Assembly: GCA_963837335.1 (NCBI GenBank)
Contig: CAWINS010000020.1
Span: forward strand, 144,212-208,211
Direction of reading: 5' to 3'
Origin: RYN-230 sp963837335
GTDB taxonomy: Bacteria; Actinomycetota; Actinomycetes; Streptosporangiales; Streptosporangiaceae
Length of the DNA: 64,000 nt
The notes below the pieces were generated by a model that did no database searches, had not been told where the DNA came from, and was given only the letters and a program-made list of their open reading frames with translations. Made by a program: the position numbers and the translations under genes. The first letter of the stretch is position 1; each line of letters starts with the position of its first letter. Below are positions 18,625-28,022 of the stretch, piece after piece.

Positions 18625-19570
18625 TCAGCGTCCCGGCAGGCCGGTGGTGAGCGCGTCCAGCCGGCGCAGGATCACGCCCTCGCGCAGCGCCCACGGGCAG
18701 ATGAACAGCTCGCCCAGATCGAACAGGTCCATGGCTGCGTCCGCCACGATGGCGCCCGCGACGAGCTGGCCGGCCCGGCCACGGGATACCCCGGGCAGCT
18801 GCACCCGGTCCGCGGCCGACATGCTGGCCAGCTTGTCGGACAGTTTGGTCAGGTCGGCGTGGCTGAGCCGCCGCCGGATGTAGGGACCCTCACTGGACGG
18901 CGCGGCGCCGGCGGTCCGGGCCAGCTGCCGGAACGTCTTGGAGGTGGCTACCGCGCGGTCCGGCTGGCCGTCCCGCATCACCTGGCCCGCCTGCCGCCCG
19001 ATCTCGGCCCGCACGTGCCGGCGCAGCCGGCGCACCTCCGCCGCGGCGGGCGGGTCGCTTGGTGAGCCAGTCCCGGGTCAGCCTGCTCGCGCCGAGCGGC
19101 AGCGAGATGGCCACGTCCGGCTCCTCGTCCACTCCCTCGGCGATCTCCAGCGAGCCGCCGCCGATGTCCAGGACCAGCAGCTTCCCCGAGGACCAGCCGA
19201 ACCAGCGCCGGGCGGCGAGGAAGGTCAGCCGCGCCTCGTCCTGGCCGGACAGGACCTGGATGTGCGCGTCGCTTTCCTCCCGGATCTGGGCCAGCACCTC
19301 GTCGGCGTTGGCGGCGTCGCGGACCGCGGAGGTGGCGAAGGCGAGCAGCTCCTCGACCCCCTTGTCCTCGGCGATCTGGAGCGCCTCCCGGACGAAGGCA
19401 CGCAGCTGCTGTGCGCCCTCCTCGGAGAGGATCGTGCCGCCTTCGAGGTGGTCACCCAGCCGCAGTTCGGCCTTGTGCGAAAAGACCGGGGTAGGCCGCG
19501 CGCCGCGATAGGCGTCGACCACCAGGAAGTGCACCGTGTTGGAGCCGACGTCCAGGACACCGAGTCGCAT
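18625..19570 (-). CDS. ppx: Exopolyphosphatase, Ppx/GppA family, frameshifted
   Basis: Degrades polyphosphate or (p)ppGpp-linked substrates; a short actinobacterial Ppx of about 315 residues. The ASKHA-fold blocks are MRLGVLDVGSNTVHFLVVDA (phosphate 1), LLAFATSAVRDAANADEVL, VLSGQDEARLTFLAARRWFG and LLVLDIGGGSLEIAEG (phosphate 2). After LTRDWLT the frame shifts at about 19060-19065 (one extra base) into RRLRRHVRAEIGRQAGQVM, ATSKTFRQLARTAGAAPS and EGVILRRLDALTTGLPGR. All conserved parts are present, so an intact gene is expected. It adds to the phosphate theme of the window. Confidence 0.85.
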
Positions 19571-19618
19571 ACATTGACGCTACTGGGCTAGCAGCGATGT
19601 CACAGCCACGACCCAGGG

Positions 19619-20398
19619 ATGAGAGGCGACCCTATGACCGGGATCACGGGGACCAAGACCGCTGGCCGGGTCCGTACCGAGACAGGCCGCAAGCGGGTCC
19701 GCGCCTACCTCGGGGGCGAACTCGTCGCGGACACCAGGCAGCCGGTGCTGGTCTGGGAATGGCCGTATTTCCCGGTGTACTACTTCCCGGCCGCGGACGT
19801 CCGGGCCGAGCTGGTCGAGGCCGGCGAGACCGAGCACTCGCCGAGCCGGGGTGATGCGCAGCTCTACCACGTGCGGGTGCCCGGGACCACCGCGAAGCGG
19901 GCCGCCAAGCGTTACCCCGACTCTCCCCTCGAGGACCTGCGCGGCCTGGTCAGGCTGGACTGGGACGCGATGAGCGAGTGGTTCGAGGAAGACGAGCCGG
20001 TCTACACCCACCCGCGCGACCCCTACTCCCGGGTGGACATCCTGGCCAGCTCCCGGCACGTCCGGGTCGAGGTGGACGGGGTGACGGTGGCCGACTCCCG
20101 GCAGCCACGCATCCTGTTCGAGACCGGCCTGCCGCCGCGCTACTACGTGCCCCTGACCGACGTGCGGATGGACCTGCTGCGGTCTTCGGCCACCCAGACG
20201 CACTGCCCGTACAAGGGGACGGCCAGCTACTGGTCGGTGCAGGCTGGTGAGCAGCTGCACACCGACATCGTGTGGATCTACCGCACCCCGCTGCCGGAGA
20301 GCCAGAAGGTCGCCGGCCTGGCCTGCTTCTACGATGAGAAGGTGGACGTCTACCTGGACGGCGAGCTCCAGCCCCGGCCGAAGACCCACTTCAGCTGA
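19619..20398 (+). CDS. DUF427 protein with two tandem domains
   Basis: 259 residues with two DUF427-like beta barrels: the first around KRVRAYLGGELVADTRQPVL and WPYFPVYYFPAADVRAELVE, the second around HVRVEVDGVTVADSRQPRIL, PPRYYVPLTDVRMDLLRSSA, THCPYKGTASYWSVQAGEQL and CFYDEKVDVYLDGE. DUF427 proteins are widespread small proteins of unsettled biochemical role. ATG 19634 (MTGITGTKTAG) is an alternative start. The gene is divergent from ppx and followed after a few bases by the arginase-like gene, so the two are probably co-transcribed. Confidence 0.85.
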   Translation: MRGDPMTGITGTKTAGRVRTETGRKRVRAYLGGELVADTRQPVLVWEWPYFPVYYFPAADVRAELVEAGETEHSPSRGDAQLYHVRVPGTTAKRAAKRYPDSPLEDLRGLVRLDWDAMSEWFEEDEPVYTHPRDPYSRVDILASSRHVRVEVDGVTVADSRQPRILFETGLPPRYYVPLTDVRMDLLRSSATQTHCPYKGTASYWSVQAGEQLHTDIVWIYRTPLPESQKVAGLACFYDEKVDVYLDGELQPRPKTHFS

Positions 20399-20403
20399 TC
20401 GCC

Positions 20404-21301
20404 ATGCCACCCGCGATCGTGGCCACCGGAGTGCCGATCGACTGCATCAGCGCGGTTGATCCCGGCAGCGAGCCGTTCGGCACGGAACTGTCCCCCGCTG
20501 CCCTGCGGGACGCGGGGCTGATCGGCGCGATCGGCGCGGCGGACGCCGGGGACCTGGCTGTCCGGCTGGTCGGCCGGGACCGGGATCCGGGAACCGGGGT
20601 GCTGGGCTGGCCGTCGGTGCTGGCCACCACCCGGGCGATCCGGTCGCTGGCCCGCGAGCAGATCGCGGGCGGCCAGGTGCCCTTCCTGGTCGGCGGGTGC
20701 TGCACGCTGCTGCCCGGCGCACTGAGCGGGGCCAGGGACGCGCTGGGCGCGGTAGGGCTGGCCTACCTCGACGGTCACCTGGACCTCTACGACGGGCAGA
20801 CCTCCACCACCGGCGAGCCCGCCGACATGCCGATCTCCGTGATCACCGGAAACGGCCCGGCCGCCTGGTCAGCGGATATCGGGGCACCGCTGGTCGGCCC
20901 CGGCCAGCTCGCCCTGCTCGGCCAGCGGGACCGGGATGAGGCGGTCGAGTACGGCTCCGTGGTCCCAGAAGATGCCGGGCTGGATCCGGAGCTGACCCCG
21001 GCGGGCCTGCGCGAGCAGGGGATGACCGCGGCTGGCGCCGCCGCCCGCGACCAGCTGATCGGGTCCGCCGGGCGGTACTGGGTCCATCTCGACGTGGACG
21101 TGCTGGACGAACAGGCCTTCCCGGCCACCGACTACCTGATGCCCGGCGGCCTGTCCCGTGATGAGCTGGCCGGCCTGATGGGCCCGCTGCTGGCCAGCCC
21201 CGGCCCTGGCCGGGCTGTCGCTGGCGTGTTACAACCCGGCCAAGGACGCGGCCGGGGACGGGGCGCGCTACCTGGTCGGCCTGTTCCGCGAGCTGCTCTG
21301 A
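20404..21301 (+). CDS. Arginase/agmatinase-fold protein with altered metal site, frameshifted
   Basis: About 298 residues with the ureohydrolase fold. Metal motifs: the usual GGDHS is here VGGCCTLLPG, so the first metal His is replaced by Cys; the second site is AYLDGHLDLYDGQ and the third VHLDVDVLDEQAFP. After GPLLASP the frame shifts near 21203-21206 (one extra C in a C run); the other frame gives LAGLSLACYNPAKDAAGDGA and a stop at TGA 21299-21301. Family members hydrolyse arginine, agmatine, guanidinobutyrate or formiminoglutamate; the missing His makes a hydrolase function uncertain. It follows the DUF427 gene closely. Confidence 0.78.
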
Positions 21302-21328
21302 TCCCGAGGCTCGATGCGGCTGCGCGGA

Positions 21329-22547
21329 TTACGGCCCGTCCAGGTCCTCGATCCGGGCCGTGGACGGCGGCCGCCGCCGCGGAGAGCTCCCGGGCGGCCC
21401 CGGCGGCCTCGCGCATGACCCGCAGGATGTTGCCCCCGGCCAGTTTCCGGCAATCCTCCCCGGTCCAGCCGCGCCGCATCAGCTCAGCGATCAGCGCCGG
21501 GTAACAGGAGACGTCCGCCAGCCCGTCGGGCAGCTGGTCGGTGCCGTCGAAATCGCCGCCCAGGCCCACGTGGTCGACGCCGGCCACCTCCCGTACGTGC
21601 TCGATATGGTCGGCGACCTGGGCCAGCGTCGCCCGGGGCAGCGGGCTGGCCGCCACGAGCTCACGCCGGACCCGGTCCCGCCCGGACAGCTCCCAGGGGT
21701 CGGCGCCGCGCCGCTCCATCTCCGCGGTGAGGTCACGCTCCCAGGCCCAGCACTCGGGCGAGACGAACGAGCTCACGAAGGTGACCATGCACACCCCCCG
21801 GTTTCCCGGCAGCCGGGCCAGGATGTCGTCCGGAACGTTGCGGGGGTGGTCGCACAGGGCCCGGGCACTGGAATGGGAGAAGATGACCGGCGCCTCCGCG
21901 ATGTCCAGCGTGTCGCTCATGGTGCCCGGCGAGACGTGGGACAAGTCGGCCAGCATGCCCAGCCGGTGCATCTCGCGGACTACCGCGCGGCCGAACTCGG
22001 TCAGTCCCCCGGCCTTCGGCTCGTCGGTGGCCGAGTCGGCCCACGCCACGTTGGCGTTATGGGTGAGGGTGAGGTAGCGGACGCCGAGCGCGTAGAGCGC
22101 GCGGAGCACCCCCATCGAGGAGGCGATGCTATGACCGCCCTCCGCGCCGAGCAGCGAGGCGACCCGGCCAGCCGCGAAGATCCGCTGCACGTCATCCGCG
22201 GTCAGCGCGAGTTCGAGCTGGCCGGGGTAGCGGCGGATCATCCGGCGCACCAGGTCGATCTGCTCCAGGGTGGCGGCCACGGCCGCCTCACCGGCCAGCG
22301 TCGCGGGCACGTACACCGACCAGAACTGGCCGCCGACCCGGCCCGCGGCCAGCCGCGGCAGGTCAGTGTCGGTGAAGCTGACCGGCTGATTCAGGTCCGT
22401 GCCGTCCAGGCCGGCGCACCCGGCGTCGCGCAGCGCCCAGGGCAGGTCGTTGTGCCCGTCCAGCAGCGGAACCTCGCTGAGCAGCTGCGCTGCCCGCTGC
22501 TCCGCGGAGGCCTCGCTCATCTTCTGCCCGCCGCCCGCTTCGCTCAT
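21329..22547 (-). CDS. Membrane dipeptidase, peptidase family M19, frameshift near C-terminus
   Basis: Zinc dipeptidase (renal dipeptidase-like), about 405 residues. Metal and active-site blocks: LLDGHNDLPWALR (HxD), the bridging Glu in SLLGAEGGHSI, ADLSHVSPGTM and VIFSHSSARAL (two His), VGLGGDFDGTDQLPDG (Asp). GGAGG sits seven bases before ATG 22547. Near the end, after AAAAV, one extra C at about 21362 breaks the frame; the repaired tail TARIEDLDGP ends at TAA 21329-21331, 27 bases from the convergent arginase-like gene's stop. The unrepaired reading runs on to 21132. Substrate unknown. Confidence 0.87.
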
Positions 22548-22559
22548 CCGCTGCCTCCG

Positions 22560-23561
22560 CTATGCCATGGACAGGACAGCGGCACCGTGGACCCGTTCCG
22601 CGGCCAGGTCGGTCAGGGCCTGGTCGGCCTGGTCGAACCGGTACGGGGTGGTGGTGACCTTGATCCGGAGCCGCTCGGCCAGGGTCAGGAACTCGGTCGC
22701 GTCGGCGCGGGTGTTGGCGGTGACGCTGCGTACCTGGCGTTCCTGGAACAAGTGCCGCTCGTAGTTCAGTTCCGGGATATCGGTCAGGTAGATCCCGGCG
22801 ATCGCGAGCGTCCCGCCCCGGTCCAGGGCGCTCAGCGCGGGCGGCACCAGGGTGCCGACCGGGGCGAACAGGATCGCGGAGTCCAGCGGCACCGGCGGCG
22901 GGTCGAAGGAGTCCTGCGCCGACGCGACACCCAGTGAGCGGGCCAGCTCCCGGGCCGCCTCGCCCCGGGTGAAGACGTGCACCGCGGCGCCCTGGGCCAT
23001 GGCGACCTGGGCCGCGAGGTGCGCGGAGCCGCCGAATCCCCAGATCCCCAGGGTGCCGCCCGGCGGCACCTCGGCCCGGCGCAGCGCCCGGTAGCCGATG
23101 ATCCCGGCGCACAGCAGCGGAGCCAGCTCCGCGTCGCTGAAACCGTGCGGCAGCGGGTGGGCGAAGGCCTCCGCGACCACCATGTACTCGGCGTAGCCGC
23201 CGTGGAAGTCCCAGCCGGTGTAGACCGAGGCCGGGCAGAGGTTCTCCTGGCCGCGGCGGCAGAACACGCAGGACCCGTCGGTCCCGCCCAGCCAGGCCGC
23301 CCCGACCCGGTCGCCGGGCGCGAACCGGCGGGTGCCTGGCCCGGCCGCCGCCACCTCGGCCACGACCTCATGCCCAGGCGTGGTGTCCGGCCGCTTGGGC
23401 GGCAGGTCTCCCTCGGCCAGGTGCAGGTCGGTCCGGCACACACCACAGCAGCGGATCCGCAACAGCAGCTGGCCCGGGCCAGGCTCGGGGACCGGGCGCT
23501 CAACCAGGCGCAGCGGGCCGGAGGCGACCGGCCCGGGCTGATGCACTACCCATGCACGCAC
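22560..23561 (-). CDS. Zinc-dependent alcohol dehydrogenase (MDR family)
   Basis: 333 residues, medium-chain dehydrogenase. Catalytic zinc ligands in CGVCRTDLH (Cys) and PGHEVV (His), a Rossmann NAD(P) site GIWGFGGSAHLAAQVA. The structural zinc loop normally has four Cys; here it reads GGTDGSCVFCRRGQENLC, so the first Cys is replaced (by Asp) and only three remain. Otherwise it resembles the AdhA-like alcohol dehydrogenases of actinobacteria. It ends 12 bases before the dipeptidase start, in the same direction, so an operon is likely. Substrate cannot be predicted. Confidence 0.87.
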   Translation of the reverse strand: MRAWVVHQPGPVASGPLRLVERPVPEPGPGQLLLRIRCCGVCRTDLHLAEGDLPPKRPDTTPGHEVVAEVAAAGPGTRRFAPGDRVGAAWLGGTDGSCVFCRRGQENLCPASVYTGWDFHGGYAEYMVVAEAFAHPLPHGFSDAELAPLLCAGIIGYRALRRAEVPPGGTLGIWGFGGSAHLAAQVAMAQGAAVHVFTRGEAARELARSLGVASAQDSFDPPPVPLDSAILFAPVGTLVPPALSALDRGGTLAIAGIYLTDIPELNYERHLFQERQVRSVTANTRADATEFLTLAERLRIKVTTTPYRFDQADQALTDLAAERVHGAAVLSMA

Positions 23562-23637
23562 AGTCCCACCGTACGGGGTCGGCGCCCCGGGCTCGCGAAG
23601 TCCTGTCCGATCGTGGGCGGGTGAGCGGGCCGCTGGG

Positions 23638-24204
23638 TCAGGACCGGGTGAAACGCGCCACCACGTCCACGGTGGACGGGCCCCTCAGCATGCCCAGCTG
23701 ATTCCAGGTGCTGCCGAAATCGGCCCGGTCCACCACCACGCCCTCAGCCCGGACCGTGAACGCCGCCGGGCTGACGTCGGCCAGTGTGCCGGTGAAGCTG
23801 AGCGGCCGGGTCACCCCGGCGACCGTCAGCGTGCCCTGGACGGCCACCCGGTCACCGGTCCGGGTCGCGCTGGCCAGGTCGGCCACGATCTTCGGGTGAT
23901 CGGCGGCGTTGAAGAAGTCCGCCGACGCGAGGTGCTTGTCCCGCTTGGCGTTCTTGGTGTCCAGGGAGGCCGCGCCGATCTCCAGGCGGCCGCGGGCCGC
24001 GCCGCCGGGCAGGATCTCGGCGCTCCCCGCCACTTCGCCGAACGCGCCACGCACCGTGGCCAGCCCCCAGAAGGTCTTGGAGTGCAGCGAGACCGACGAG
24101 CGGGCCGAATCCAGGCTCCAGGTACTCGGGCAGGCCAGCACGCTGTCCGGCGTGTCACCCGCCGGCGCCCCGGTGGCTTGCGGTTGCCCGTCGGCTGTGG
24201 TCAT
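23638..24204 (-). CDS. YceI-family lipocalin-like protein
   Basis: 188 residues; the YceI domain (isoprenoid-binding barrel) starts near residue 27: STWSLDSARSSVSLHSKTFW, then ARGRLEIGAASLDTKN, RDKHLASADFFNAADHPKIV and VTRPLSFTGTLADVS. No signal peptide is visible, as in many actinobacterial cytoplasmic YceI proteins. It is divergent from a MarR regulator with a symmetric site between them, an arrangement that suggests control by that MarR protein. Confidence 0.87.
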   Translation of the reverse strand: MTTADGQPQATGAPAGDTPDSVLACPSTWSLDSARSSVSLHSKTFWGLATVRGAFGEVAGSAEILPGGAARGRLEIGAASLDTKNAKRDKHLASADFFNAADHPKIVADLASATRTGDRVAVQGTLTVAGVTRPLSFTGTLADVSPAAFTVRAEGVVVDRADFGSTWNQLGMLRGPSTVDVVARFTRS

Positions 24205-24271
24205 GGCTCAGCGCTCCTGAAGTCGTTGGCTGTGAGGTCGCTTGATCATACCGTGAAAGTTACTTGCTTCA

Positions 24272-24288
24272 TATTACCGCTCGTAATA
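24272..24288. promoter_or_regulatory. Palindrome between yceI and marR genes, candidate MarR operator
   Basis: TATTAC-CGCTC-GTAATA, a perfect six-base inverted repeat with a five-base spacer, sits in an AT-rich island (24240-24300) of the divergent intergenic region. MarR dimers bind sites of this size and the AT-rich island is the likely shared promoter. Confidence 0.6.
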
Positions 24289-24386
24289 ATAGTGTCATCG
24301 AAGCACCCCAGGTACGCTGGGTGTGTGGGGGTGGATCAAGTACCTGAGCCGAGCGTGGCTGAAGGCTGCGCTGGTCAGGGCCCGAG

Positions 24387-24980
24387 TTGCCGGACGGCCT
24401 GCCCATGGACAGCCTGCCCATGGACGGCCTGGGCGCGGACGGCATGCTGCTCGCGGCGGAGGCCCCGGACGGCGTGCTTCCCCCGGACGGCATGCTTCTC
24501 GCCGCGGAGAGCCCGGACGGCGTGTCCCTGGCCGACCTGCCCGAGGCGGAACGCCGCCGCCTGCTGGTCGCGGAGACCGCCCGCTTCACGTCCGCGTTCG
24601 TGCGCTGGATGGAGGGCCGGGCCTGCGGCGGCCTCAGCTACACCCGGCTCCGGCTGCTCCAGGTGCTGCACTGCGGCGGTCCGGCGATCATGCGCGATCT
24701 CGGCCTCCAGCTCGGGGTCAGCCCGCGGAACATGACCGCGATGGTAGATGCGCTGGAGAACGCGCAGTTCGTGGTGCGCCGGCCGCACCCCACCGACCGC
24801 CGGGCGACGCTGGTCGAACTGTCGGCCGCCGGGGCCCGGGAAGCCGAACAGGTCCTGGAACCCCGGCTGGACGCCATGGCCGAGCTGTTCGAGGACTTCT
24901 CCGCCGCCGAGCAGCAGGCGTTCGCCGAGGTGCTGGCCCGGCTGGGCCGGGCCATCCAGGCCCGCCAGGATGCCTGCTGA
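24387..24980 (+). CDS. MarR-family transcriptional regulator
   Basis: About 190 residues. The winged helix region is LSYTRLRLLQVLHCGGPAIM, LGVSPRNMTAMVDALENAQF and the wing RRPHPTDRRATLVELSAAG; dimerisation helices flank it. The N-terminus before residue 45 is a low-complexity run of MDGL/PDGMLLAAE repeats, unusual for MarR. The nominal start at 24387 is TTG; ATG 24405 is more likely. An upstream reading in another frame from 24325 may belong to the protein if a base is lost. Divergent from yceI and with its own palindrome. Confidence 0.8.
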   Translation: MPDGLPMDSLPMDGLGADGMLLAAEAPDGVLPPDGMLLAAESPDGVSLADLPEAERRRLLVAETARFTSAFVRWMEGRACGGLSYTRLRLLQVLHCGGPAIMRDLGLQLGVSPRNMTAMVDALENAQFVVRRPHPTDRRATLVELSAAGAREAEQVLEPRLDAMAELFEDFSAAEQQAFAEVLARLGRAIQARQDAC

Positions 24981-25108
24981 CGGCTCACGCGCCCGGCTGG
25001 TTAGCTGGTATCCCAGCCGCCGCAGGTGCCGCCCGCCGGCTCTTACGAGGTTCTTACCGTCCAGTACGAAACCGCCCCCACCTGCACTGACGTGCATAAC
25101 GTCAGATC

Positions 25109-26651
25109 ATGGCTGGGGCCGGAACCAGGGGACCAGAGCGGCGTGCCGCCCGGCTGCGGCGCACCGCCCGGCTGCGCCGCGAAGCCCGCAGGCGCCGGGC
25201 CGCGCGGCGGCGCCGGGCCCTGGCGGCCTCGGCCGCCGCGGAGTTCAACCGGGCAGCGCTCATGGTCCGCCGGGCCGCGGACGTGGCCCGGCATCCAGCC
25301 GGGCATCCGCCGCCCGGCCCGTTCCGGCCGGGGGTCTGGCGCAGCCCGCTACGCGGGCTGTGGCTCACCTCGGTGCTGGGCGCGGTGCTGCTCGCCGGGC
25401 TGACCATCCTCACGGTGACCGGCCTGCTGTCCTACGCGGCCTACGATCCGCTGCTGCCCGGGAACGACCAGACACCCGGGGCGGGGCTGCTCCGGTTCTA
25501 CATGTTCTCCTGGCCGACGCACCCGTCCTGGCTGTACCGGGTGGACCAGGGGGTGCACATCACCCTGGGGCTCGCGCTGCTGCCGGTGGTGCTGGCCAAG
25601 CTCTGGTCGGTGCTGCCCCGCCTGTTCGCCTGGCCCCCGGTGCGCTCCCTGGCCCAGATCCTGGAGCGGGTCAGCCTCATCATGCTGGTGGGCGGCGTGC
25701 TCTTCGAGTTCGCCACCGGCATCCTCAACATCCAGAACTACTACGTCTTCCCGTTCTCCTTCTACACCGCGCACCTCTACGGCGCCTGGGTGTTCATCGC
25801 CGGCTTGGTGATCCACGTGGCGCTGAAGTTCCCCCGGATGGTCACCGGCCTGCGCTCGCGGAGCCTGCTCCGGGAACTGCGCACTCCGTTGTCGGGGACC
25901 ACGCCAGAAGAACCGGACACCGAAGAACCGGACCGCGCAGAGCCGGACACCGCAGACCGGGACACCGCACAGCCGGACACCGTAGGGCCGGACACCGCGA
26001 GGCCCGGCGCCGGGAGCCTGCGCGCTGCCCACCCGCGCCCCCCGACCATCTCCCGCCGCGGCCTGCTGGCCGCGATCGGCGGCGGCTCGCTGACCCTGGC
26101 CGGGCTGGTCGCCGGGCAGTCCATCGGCGGATGGACCCGGCGTACGTCCCTGTTCGGGCCGCGCGGTCTGTCCGCGACCGCCCCGCACTACCTCCCGGTC
26201 AACCGGACCGCCGCGTCGATCGGCCTGACCGCCGCGGATGTGGGCCCCGGGTACCGGCTCACGCTGATCGGCGCCCGCACCGTCACGCTGACCCAGGCCG
26301 AACTCCTCGGCCTGCCGCGGCGCACCGCAGAACTGCCGATCGCCTGCGTGGAGGGCTGGTCGGTGGCCGCCCGCTGGAGCGGTGTCCGGCTGGCCGACCT
26401 GGCCCGGCTGGCCGGGATGCCGGCGCCGGCCGGGGCGCGGGTCGAACTCGATCCAGCAGGTCGGCGCGTTCAAGTCGGCGGTCCTGTCCGCGGGCCAGGT
26501 GGCCGATCCGCAGTCCCTGCTGGCCGTCACGCTCAACGGGCACGTGCTGCCCTGGGATCACGGCTACCCGGCCCGGACGATCATCCCGAACGCGCCCGGC
26601 GTGCATAACACCAAATGGGTTAACAAGATCACTTTCCTGAAGCAGGCGTGA
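25109..26651 (+). CDS. Membrane-fused molybdopterin-dependent oxidoreductase (YedY/SuoX type), frameshifted
   Basis: About 513 residues. N-terminal Arg-rich segment (about 45 residues), then four membrane helices (SPLRGLWLTSVLGAVLLAGL; VHITLGLALLPVVLAKLW; ERVSLIMLVGGVLFEFATGI; TAHLYGAWVFIAGLVIHVAL) as in YedZ/cytochrome b-like proteins, a PDT-repeat linker, a Tat-like motif in the middle (ISRRGLLAAIGGG), then the sulfite-oxidase fold with the Mo-ligand Cys in PIACVEGWSVAARW. The frame shifts near 26444 (one extra base) into IQQVGAFKSAVLSAGQVADP and WDHGYPARTIIPNAPGVHNT. Membrane and catalytic parts of YedY-YedZ thus appear in one chain. The substrate is unknown. Confidence 0.82.
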
Positions 26652-27366
26652 CCGGCGTGGCTGCCCGCGGCAAGACCCTCATCAGCCGGATCCGGCACTG
26701 GTACGGCGCCAGCCCGCTGCACCTGCTGGCCCTGCTCACCGCGTTCGCGCTGGCCGGTTACGCGGTCCGGGCGGTGATCGCGGCCGGCCAGTTCCGCGGC
26801 TTCGTGATCTGGTTCGCCGTCGCGATCATCGGCCATGACCTGCTGCTGTTCCCGCTGTACTCGCTGGCCGACCTCTCGGTGCAGCGGCTGCTGCCCTGGG
26901 GGGCGGCCCGCAGGCGCGCCAGCCGCCAGGCGGCCACCGTTCCCGCAGCGGCCCCCGGCCCGCCGGCGATCAACTATGTGCGGATCCCGGTGGCGTTCTC
27001 GCTGCTGCTGCTGCTGGCCTTTTTCCCGCTGATCCTGGGCTTGTCCGAGCCCGAGTACCACCGCGCCAGCGGGCTGACCACGCAGCCGTATCTGTGGCGC
27101 TGGCTCGCGGTGACCGGCGTCCTGTTCGGCGGGTCCGCGGTCCTCTACGCCCTGCGCTGCCGCCGGGCATCCTCCCGGGCCCGCAAGCAGGCGGCCCTGC
27201 CCCGCAAGCAGGTGCCCGGGACCCGCGACCAGGCGCCCGCCAGGCGACTCCAGTCCCCTCCGCCGAGGACATCCCGCCGCCGGCTCCCCCTCCCGGCTTC
27301 GATGTCTGGCAACCGGCCCGCCCCGCCCCGGGCCCGGGCTCCCCCGGCCCCCGCGGTGGTGCCTGA
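26648..27366 (+). CDS. Four-helix membrane protein linked to the molybdoenzyme, frameshifted tail
   Basis: GTG 26648 overlaps the oxidoreductase stop (GTGA). Helices: LHLLALLTAFALAGYAVRAV, GFVIWFAVAIIGHDLLLFPL, VAFSLLLLLAFFPLILGLSE, WRWLAVTGVLFGGSAVLYAL. Around residue 200 the frame seems to change (about 27235); the other frame gives PPPAPPPGFDVWQPARPAPG and a stop at 27364-27366, more natural than the reading to 27418. Here the shift fits a missing base. Function unknown; tight coupling suggests an accessory or electron-transfer membrane partner of the oxidoreductase. Confidence 0.68.
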
Positions 27367-27435
27367 TCACGGTCTCTTCCTGACCGCTCACGGGACCCCA
27401 CATTGGCTACGATCCTGAACGAAGCCGGCTGACAG

Positions 27436-27700
27436 CTAGCAGCGGGCTTCGGTGGCACCGTTGAGTATGCCGGCGATGTCAGCGACGGTGTCGAGTTCCC
27501 CGGAGGCAACCGCCACAACGAACTCGCAGGAGGCATCGTTGGTCAGGGCCAACCGCCGGCCGTTGACGCCATAGAAGACAATCAGGCCAGACAACGCGAG
27601 CCGTTGCTGCCTCGACGAGGGCATAGATGCGGGCCAGGGAGTGCAGCAAGGCCGCTGCTAACGCATCCAGGGTCGGGAACGCGTCGGCCCCGGAGGCCAT
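27436..27700 (-). pseudogene. Remnant of a Doc/Fic toxin
   Basis: Two short frames together resemble the C-terminal half of the Doc toxin (Fic fold, EF-Tu kinase): FPTLDALAAALLHSLARIYAL then, in another frame, LIVFYGVNGRRLALTNDASC and VVAVASGELDTVADIAGIL. The Fic motif HxFx(D/N)GN(K/R) is lost; the position reads HSLARIYALVEAATAR. The N-terminal half and any antitoxin are not visible. Truncated, frameshifted and lacking the active site, this is a decayed toxin gene. Confidence 0.65.
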
Positions 27701-28022
27701 GGCTGGGGCGGGCGAGGGCGGCCTAGCAAGGCGATATCACGGATCTTCACGCGGGGGCCGAGAACCGATCGGCGAACTGAAGCCGATCCGGCAGGGTCAG
27801 GTAGATCATTCACCAAGCCGCCGAAGAGCCCGGTCGTTCCGAGGGCGGATCTCCTCGCCGAGGACCGCGTCACGCAAGCCTCCCGGCTGTGCTGTTCGAC
27901 GTACTCGCGATGGCGTTCCGCTCGCTGGCCATCATCCTGGGCAACTAGCGCGGTTCCCCGACCACCAGGCCGTCGCGTGCGGCGCATCCGGCCGGGGCGG
28001 GCCGCGACGCTACGACCGCCTG
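27701..28022. other. No clear gene between toxin and transposase remnants
   Basis: About 320 bases with interrupted readings on both strands. A plus-strand stretch ends ...AFRSLAIILGN followed by TAG at 27946-27948, possibly the end of a lost gene. Its DNA, ATCATCCTGGGCAACTAG, resembles a second copy at 32308-32323. Confidence 0.35.

Noticed and set aside
18417..19065. Plus-strand readings after the DivIVA-like gene (18413-18883, 18574-19065)
   Set aside because: They cross the strong terminator and lie opposite ppx; no motif.
21132..21328. C-terminal extension of the dipeptidase to 21132
   Set aside because: The extension is Pro/Arg-rich and lies under the arginase-like gene; a single-base repair gives TARIEDLDGP with a stop at 21329.
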